From: Roseomonas gilardii
GTDB taxonomy: Bacteria > Pseudomonadota > Alphaproteobacteria > Acetobacterales > Acetobacteraceae
Assembly (NCBI RefSeq): GCF_001941945.1
Contig: NZ_CP015583.1
Coordinates: forward strand, 3,923,501 to 3,987,500
Direction of reading: 5' to 3'
Length of the DNA: 64,000 nucleotides
Part shown: in pieces, positions 57,874 to 64,000 of the stretch
Layout of the letters: every line of letters begins with the position of its first letter
Numbering within the stretch: position 1 is the stretch's first letter
Position numbers and translations under genes: made by a program
Notes under the pieces: generated by a model
The model's input: the letters and a program-made list of their open reading frames with translations, nothing else
The model's database searches: none
Told to the model about the DNA's origin: nothing

Positions 57874-59700
57874 GTGAGCGAGACGCTGGAGCGGCACGAA
57901 TTCGGCGCCGAGGTGGGGCGCCTTCTCGATCTGGTCGTGCACGCGCTCTATTCCGACCGCGAGATCTTCCTGCGCGAACTGGTGGCCAATGCCGCCGATG
58001 CCGTGGACCGGCGGCGCTTCGAGGCGCTGACCGACGGCACGCTGGGCCTGCCGGCCGAGGCCAGGGTCCGGATCGTGCCCGACAAGGCGGCAAGGACGCT
58101 GACCATCTCCGATCCCGGCATCGGCATGAGCAAGGCCGAGCTGGCGCAGCATCTGGGCACCATCGCCCGCTCCGGCACGCTGGCCTTCACCCGCTCGCTG
58201 GCCGAGGCACAGGCCGCGGAGAAGCCCAGCCTGATCGGCCAGTTCGGCGTCGGCTTCTACTCCGCCTTCATGGTGGCGGATCGGGTCGAGGTCACCTCCC
58301 GCCGCGCCGGCGGCGAGGAGGCCTGGTGCTGGGCCTCGGAAGGCCAGGGCAGCTACACCCTCGCCCCCGCCGAACGGGCCGAGCCCGGCACGGATATCGT
58401 GCTGCACATGAAGGCGGATGCGGAGGAGTTCCTGGAGCCCTTCCGGCTGCAGGCGATCATCCGCAAATGGGCCGACCACATCACCATCCCCATCACCGTG
58501 GCGCGGGATGGCCAGGACGAGCCCGCCAACGAGGGCACCGCGCTCTGGCGCAAGCCGAAATCCGAGGTGACGGAGGAGCAGTACACCGAGTTCTACCGCC
58601 ACGTCGCCCATGCCTTCGACGAGCCCTGGGCCACGCTGCACTGGCGCGCGGAGGGCACGCTGGATTACAGCGCGCTGCTCTTCATCCCCGGCATGAAGCC
58701 CTTCCAGGCGGTGGAGGACGAGCGGCAGAGCCGCGTGCGCCTGCATGTCCGCCGCATGTTCATCACCGACGAGGCCGGGCTGCTGCCGCCCTGGCTGCGC
58801 TTCGTCGCCGGCGTGGTGGACACCGAGGACCTGCCGCTGAACGTCAGCCGCGAGATGCTGCAATCCACCCCCGTCCTGGCACGCATCCGCAAGGCGGTGA
58901 CGAACCGCGTCCTGTCCGATCTGAAGACGCGCGCCAGGGATGAGGCGGACTACGCGAAGTTCTGGGAGAATTTCGGCCCGGTCCTGAAGGAAGGCGCCTG
59001 GGAGGATGCCGACCACCGCAAGGAGGTGGCGGCGCTGCTGCGCTTCCGTTCCTCGTCGGTGGAGGGCTGGACCTCGCTCGCCGACTATGTCGCGCGGATG
59101 AAGGAGGGGCAGGAGGCGATTTACTTCCTGCTCGGCGATGATCCGGCCGCCCTGGCACACTCGCCGCAGTTGGAGGGCTTCCGCGCCAAGGGCGTGGAGG
59201 TGCTGCTGCTGTCCGACGGCATCGACGCCTTCTGGCCAGAGCGCCTCGCGGAGTTCGAGGGCAAGCCGATCCGCAGCATCACCCAGGGCGTGGTGGACCT
59301 GTCGAAGATCGCGGGTGGCGCGGAGGAGGGCGAGGCCGCCGATGTCGGCGAGTTGCTCGCCCGGCTGAAGGAAGAGCTGAAGGACGAGGTCGGCGAGGTC
59401 CGCGCGACGGACCGGCTGGTGGAAAGCGCCGTGGTCCTGGCCGCCCCGCCCTATGGCCCCGACCTGCAGATGCAGCGCATGTTGCGCCGCGCCGGGCGGG
59501 GCAGCGGCGCCGGCCTGCCGGTGCTGGAGATCAACCCGCGCCATCCGCTGATCCGCAGGCTGGCCGAGAGCGTGGCGACGGACACGGCGCTGGCGGAGAA
59601 GGCGGGCCTGCTGCTCGACCTTGCCCGGGTGCAGGATGGCGACACGCCCCGCGATCCGGCCGGCTTCGCCCGGCGCGTTGCCGCCGCGCTCGCCTTCTGA
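57874..59700 (+). CDS. htpG: Chaperone HtpG (Hsp90)
   Basis: A 608-residue Hsp90. N-terminal ATPase motifs are '[20 protein letters not shown]', '[18 protein letters not shown]' and '[17 protein letters not shown]'. The middle domain has the catalytic-loop Arg in '[14 protein letters not shown]', and the C-terminal dimer domain is present in full. Start is GTG 57874 with GAGAGG upstream. Confidence 0.97.
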   Translation: MSETLERHEFGAEVGRLLDLVVHALYSDREIFLRELVANAADAVDRRRFEALTDGTLGLPAEARVRIVPDKAARTLTISDPGIGMSKAELAQHLGTIARSGTLAFTRSLAEAQAAEKPSLIGQFGVGFYSAFMVADRVEVTSRRAGGEEAWCWASEGQGSYTLAPAERAEPGTDIVLHMKADAEEFLEPFRLQAIIRKWADHITIPITVARDGQDEPANEGTALWRKPKSEVTEEQYTEFYRHVAHAFDEPWATLHWRAEGTLDYSALLFIPGMKPFQAVEDERQSRVRLHVRRMFITDEAGLLPPWLRFVAGVVDTEDLPLNVSREMLQSTPVLARIRKAVTNRVLSDLKTRARDEADYAKFWENFGPVLKEGAWEDADHRKEVAALLRFRSSSVEGWTSLADYVARMKEGQEAIYFLLGDDPAALAHSPQLEGFRAKGVEVLLLSDGIDAFWPERLAEFEGKPIRSITQGVVDLSKIAGGAEEGEAADVGELLARLKEELKDEVGEVRATDRLVESAVVLAAPPYGPDLQMQRMLRRAGRGSGAGLPVLEINPRHPLIRRLAESVATDTALAEKAGLLLDLARVQDGDTPRDPAGFARRVAAALAF

Positions 59701-59709
59701 ACGCCTCCC

Positions 59710-59729
59710 GGCCCGCCGCGAGGCGGGCC
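59710..59729 (+). terminator. htpG terminator hairpin with GCGA tetraloop
   Basis: Perfect eight-base stem GGCCCGCC/GGCGGGCC closed by the very stable GCGA loop, ten bases after the htpG stop codon. Confidence 0.65.
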
Positions 59730-59744
59730 GGCCGGACCCGGCGC

Positions 59745-59810
59745 ATCCATCGGGCGTTCCGCCACGGCGTCACCGGTTTCCGGTGACGTGCATCGGGGCG
59801 CCCGATGGAT
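59745..59810. terminator. Nested inverted repeat between htpG and the PEP carboxylase gene
   Basis: Outer 12-base arms ATCCATCGGGCG (59745-59756) and CGCCCGATGGAT (59799-59810) enclose an eight-base hairpin GTCACCGG-TTT-CCGGTGAC (59769-59787). It sits between two convergent genes and ends six bases from the PEP carboxylase stop; likely bidirectional terminator. Confidence 0.65.
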
Positions 59811-59815
59811 ACGGA

Positions 59816-62620
59816 TCACCCGAAGGCATCGCATTCCAATGTGACGACGGCGCTGACCTCCCGCACCATGGCGAAGAGCTCGCGCAGGGGTTCCGTGATT
59901 TCCTCGTGCTCGCGGCCATAGCCACCGTGGCGCGGCGTGGGCGGCTCGGCGAAATCCAGCGAGGCGCCGGCCGGCTCCACCACCGGGAAGACCGCGTCGA
60001 AGACATCGGCCGCGCCTTCCACATCGAGGCGCAGCAGGCGCTGCACCAGCCCTTCCCGCGTCACGCTGTGACGGGGCGAGAAATCCGGCATCTCCACGGC
60101 GATCAGCCAGATCCGGTGGATCAGGCAGAGCCGCAGCGCGTGCAGGGCGAAGAGGCGGTCGCTCATCGCGGGGGCGAGGTAGCCGCCCTCCTTCGGCCAG
60201 GCGCCCCGCAGGCGGATGTCGTCGGCCAGCAGGCGGCGCAGGACGCGGCGCGTGGGGTCGGTCAGGCCGAGATCCTCCAGCGCCCGGGCCACCCGCATCA
60301 AGGCCGCCGGCCGCCCGGCACGCCGCGTATGGGCGGCGCGGTCCAGCCACATGCCCGGGTCCAGGCTGGCCACATAGCCACGCAGCACATCCGGGTCCGA
60401 GCAGCGCAGGGCGGCGCGCACGAAGGCCATGGCGTTGCGGAAGCGCGGCGAGCGGCGGAGGAGGTCGGCGAAGGTGTCGGGTTCGTGCGACGCCCCCGCG
60501 CCCATGCCATGGGTGAGCGTGGCCAGGAAGCCGAGCTGTTGCAGCACGGCGTTGTTGGGGATGGCGCGCAGCTCGCGCACATGGCGGATGACGCTCGGCC
60601 CGCCGCTGTCGCTTTGCCGGGCGGCGGGGCGCGATCCGGTCCGGTCCAGCAAGGCCGTGCCGAAGGCGCCCAGCAGGGCCGCGTAGCCCGGATCGTCCAC
60701 CAGCGCCGTCATCGCGGCACGGGCCCCGGCGAAGAGGTCGTTGGCGAAGCCGCCTTCGGCATAGACGGGATCGCTTTCCGTCTCGATCGGGGCGAAGGCG
60801 TGCTCGGCGATCCGGGCGATCGTGGCATGGGCCAGTTCCGGCGTGCCGAAGTTCAGGTAGCCGTCGCTGCCCTGGAAGCTCGTTTCCAGGCGGACCGGGG
60901 TGTTGTGCGCGGCGAAGGCCGCGCGCACCGCCGGCGGGTCGAGATAATCCAGCCGGGCGGCCAGACCATCCGGATGGCCGGCGCGGCCGAGCCCTTCGCC
61001 ATGGGTGTCGAAGAGCACGACCTCCAGATCGCCCAGCCCGTAGCGGTCCAGCAGGTCGGCAACCCGCAGCTTCAGCCGCTCGATGAGCTGGCTGGCCTGG
61101 ACCTGGCCGACATAGCGGCCGGAATCGGAGTAGCCGAACTGCAGGCAGAGCCGGCCCAGCTTGCGCAGATAGTCCCGCCAGGCCGGGGAGCGCAGCGCTT
61201 CCTCGACCACGCGCTCCCCGCGATGTTCCAGGGCCTCCGCGGTCTCGAAGAGCGGGGAGATTTCCAGGTGCTCCTCCACGCCGCACAGCTTGGCGAGGAG
61301 CAGGGCGATCAGCAGGGTCAGCCCGCTTTCGGTCTCGGCGATCAGGAAGCGGACGGGCTGCGAGGCGTCCACATGCTTGGTGATCTGGGTGACGGTCATG
61401 AGCAAGCGCAGCGCGCTGGCCTGCTCGGCCATCAGGCCGCCCAGATCGACCGGCTCGGGCTTCACCTGTTGCAGGGCCTCGTTCACGGCGCTGAACATGG
61501 CGCGGCGCCGGGCCGGATCGGCGGGATCGCCGCCGATCTCCGCGAAATGCAGCCGGGCGGCGTTGTGGAGCTGCGCCGCGTTGAGACGGACATGCGTACC
61601 CGCCAGGGAAAGGCCATGTGCGGCGAGACCGGCCCGGGCGACACAGAGGGCCAGGCGGGTCTCCTCCTCCGCGGCTTCGGCGATAGCGGTCTCGAAAAGA
61701 TCCAGCAGCGGGGCGGGGGTGACGAGAGCGGCCTCCCGCGACCCCACCAGCTTGTGGGCGAAGTCGCGCACCGCCAGGGGCTCCGTCGGTCCGGAGGGTG
61801 GGCAGGCGGCGATCTGCTCGTCCACGGCCTGGAGGGCTTCGTCCACGCGCTGCCGCAGGGGCGCGGTCATCTTCTCCTCGATCGGATCGAGCTGGAGCCT
61901 CAGGCGTTCGAGCTGCATCCGCTTCATGGAAAGGCGCAGCCGGAGCGTGTCCTGCCAGCCGATATCCGTGCGCCCGTCGGTGTCGTAGCCAACCCAGGAG
62001 GCCAGGATGATCGGCCTGGGCTCCAGCCGGAGCCAGCGGTCCGGCCAGAAATCCCGCGCCACTTTCAGGAAGGCTTCCGCCAGGCGATCCAGCGCATCCC
62101 TGGCATGGCTGATGGCCTCGGCAGCCTGGGCGAATTCCATGGTCAGGGACGGCACTTCCGGGCGGAGCGGCAGCGCCTCCTCGGGCACCGGGCCGCCGCT
62201 GGCCATGGCGGCCAGGGCCGCGTTGGCGGGAGGGGGAAGGCTGAAGGTGGGATGTGCCGTGAAGACCGCGGCTGCGCGGGGACGTTCCGCCGCAGCGGCA
62301 AAGGCCGCGAAGCGCACCGGGCTGTCCTGGGGGTCGGGCCGTGCGGTCCGGGTGGCGAGGATGGCCAAGGCCTGATCGGTCTCGGCCGTTGGAACGACGC
62401 CGACGGCTTCCCGCAGCCGTCCCGCGCGGTCGCGGAAGGCGGACTGCCCCAGGTCACGCAGGAGCTTCGCGAGTTCCGCCCGCGACAGGCCTCCGTCATC
62501 CATGCGCCGGCTGAGCAGAAGCGCCAGGGCCAGGGCGGGGCTGCCAAAGGGGTCGCTGACGGCCGCCTGACGGGTTTCGGCTGCGAGTCGGAGGATATCG
62601 AAGGGGGGATCGTGCCGCAT
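59816..62620 (-). CDS. Divergent phosphoenolpyruvate carboxylase homologue
   Basis: A 934-residue protein of PEP-carboxylase length. Recognisable landmarks are 'FTAHPTFSLPP' (His123), 'WVGYDTDGRTDIGW', 'SPLFETAEALEHRGE', 'FGYSDSGRYVGQ' (496-506), 'FDTHGEGLGRAGHP' (537-550), 'SFQGSDGYLNFG' and 'LRAIPNNAVLQQLG'. Compared with the classical F-H-G-R-G-G-x-x-G-R-G-G and Y-S-D-S-x-K-D, the first Arg is His, the FHG His is Asp, and the Lys is Arg. The C-terminal N-T-G that binds aspartate is absent ('ECDAFG'). It is an anaplerotic candidate whose activity should not be assumed. ATG 62620 or GTG 62626. Confidence 0.8.
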   Translation of the reverse strand: MRHDPPFDILRLAAETRQAAVSDPFGSPALALALLLSRRMDDGGLSRAELAKLLRDLGQSAFRDRAGRLREAVGVVPTAETDQALAILATRTARPDPQDSPVRFAAFAAAAERPRAAAVFTAHPTFSLPPPANAALAAMASGGPVPEEALPLRPEVPSLTMEFAQAAEAISHARDALDRLAEAFLKVARDFWPDRWLRLEPRPIILASWVGYDTDGRTDIGWQDTLRLRLSMKRMQLERLRLQLDPIEEKMTAPLRQRVDEALQAVDEQIAACPPSGPTEPLAVRDFAHKLVGSREAALVTPAPLLDLFETAIAEAAEEETRLALCVARAGLAAHGLSLAGTHVRLNAAQLHNAARLHFAEIGGDPADPARRRAMFSAVNEALQQVKPEPVDLGGLMAEQASALRLLMTVTQITKHVDASQPVRFLIAETESGLTLLIALLLAKLCGVEEHLEISPLFETAEALEHRGERVVEEALRSPAWRDYLRKLGRLCLQFGYSDSGRYVGQVQASQLIERLKLRVADLLDRYGLGDLEVVLFDTHGEGLGRAGHPDGLAARLDYLDPPAVRAAFAAHNTPVRLETSFQGSDGYLNFGTPELAHATIARIAEHAFAPIETESDPVYAEGGFANDLFAGARAAMTALVDDPGYAALLGAFGTALLDRTGSRPAARQSDSGGPSVIRHVRELRAIPNNAVLQQLGFLATLTHGMGAGASHEPDTFADLLRRSPRFRNAMAFVRAALRCSDPDVLRGYVASLDPGMWLDRAAHTRRAGRPAALMRVARALEDLGLTDPTRRVLRRLLADDIRLRGAWPKEGGYLAPAMSDRLFALHALRLCLIHRIWLIAVEMPDFSPRHSVTREGLVQRLLRLDVEGAADVFDAVFPVVEPAGASLDFAEPPTPRHGGYGREHEEITEPLRELFAMVREVSAVVTLECDAFG

Positions 62621-62717
62621 AGGCACGCATGCTGCACGGGCTAACGAGTGCTGTCGTGTTTTCTTTTTGACAGACCCATTGTCCAGCCTTGCTGGCCGTT
62701 CAGGGAAAGTTCCACCC

Positions 62718-62794
<77 letters not shown>

Positions 62795-62862
62795 TTGGGT
62801 GAGTGTGTGATGCGGTGATGGCGATCGGGTCGGTGTGTTGTGTGTGTAGGTTCCCATCGGGC

Positions 62863-62981
62863 GGCCTGGCGGCGACCGACTCTCCCGCGTCTTGAGACGC
62901 AGTACCATGGGCGCTGAGGCGTTTCACGGCCGAGTTCGGGATGGGATCGGGTGTGGCAGCCTCGCTAGGGCCACCAGGCCA
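62863..62981 (-). rRNA. rrf: 5S ribosomal RNA
   Basis: About 119 bases with pairing termini GGCCTGG/CCAGGCC and the conserved core CCCATCCCGAACTCGG and TGGTACTGCGTCTC on the minus strand. End positions are estimated to within a few bases. Confidence 0.93.
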
Positions 62982-63182
62982 CCGGATGGGAACCGTGGAG
63001 GTGTGTGTAGTGTACCGACCTGATGCGCTGGGTGATGGAGGATCTGGGCCTTGTGGCTTTATGGGGCTTTGGGGCTGGGGGGAGCGGGGTATCGGGTGTT
63101 GTGAGTGTGTGTTGCTGACTGAGCGGGTGCGCTTTGGTGCTGCGCGCGGTGTCCCTTGTTGAGGGGGACTGCGGCGGCGGGG

Positions 63183-64000
<818 letters not shown>

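Noticed and set aside
59621..62644. Very long plus-strand open frame (about 1000 codons) opposite the PEP carboxylase homologue
   Set aside because: No family resemblance, His/Gln/Arg-rich composition typical of antisense frames in GC-rich DNA, and the minus strand has clear conserved motifs.

Overview
The window is about 64 kb of very GC-rich DNA with densely packed genes, frequent four-base stop/start overlaps and an rRNA operon end. Gene content suggests an aerobic alphaproteobacterium, most likely Acetobacteraceae of the Roseomonas type. Markers include the miaB-phoH-ybeY-corC-lnt-XRE block, an alternative complex III/caa3 oxidase operon and an alphaproteobacterial-style response regulator. 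The family-level placement is inference from gene content and was not computed.

Layout from left to right. 1-2.4 kb: the end of a LysR regulator, then a siderophore-interacting ferric reductase and its PadR regulator with palindromic operators (yqjI/yqjH-like). 2.5-8.4 kb: lepA, an orphan Bug solute receptor, a single-domain response regulator, and hemC-hemH. 8.5-11.2 kb: divergent katA and oxyR with an OxyR box between them. 11.5-16 kb: cupin and amidase, then an orphan pair related to hydrogenase-4/NADH dehydrogenase subunits. 16-25 kb: nth, a DUF2244 protein, an XRE regulator, the lnt-corC-ybeY-phoH-miaB operon read leftward, and a plsC-like acyltransferase. 25-29 kb: RidA and arylformamidase divergent from tryptophan 2,3-dioxygenase (first two steps of the kynurenine pathway), then a secreted oxalate-decarboxylase-type bicupin.

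29.3-41.2 kb is one leftward twelve-gene operon, actA-B-C-D-E-F, a small membrane protein, a Sco-like protein and cytochrome c oxidase subunits II-I-III-IV. It would move electrons from quinol through alternative complex III to a caa3-type, A2-like oxidase. 41.6-45.4 kb: purU, a secreted SGNH hydrolase, a META lipoprotein broken by a frameshift, and a GST. 45.5-50.2 kb: the chaperone group grpE-GNAT-dnaK-dnaJ. 50.3-54.2 kb: an XRE regulator, an msrQ-like membrane protein with a periplasmic partner, and small housekeeping genes (DUF971, Trm112, LON-domain). 54.2-62.6 kb: cnoX, tRNA-Gly, pncC, DUF3597, a second endonuclease III, htpG and a divergent PEP carboxylase. 62.7-64 kb: tRNA-fMet, 5S and the 3' end of 23S rRNA, all on the minus strand.

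The most unusual structure is a dispersed, multi-hairpin intergenic repeat of about 180-310 bp. It is present four times, every time exactly between two convergent genes. Other points of note are the hydrogenase-like pair that has lost the expected nickel ligands, an acetyltransferase gene whose only plausible full-length start is a CTG overlapping the grpE stop codon, and a PEP carboxylase homologue with altered catalytic motifs. I saw no insertion sequence, prophage, CRISPR array or plasmid feature.
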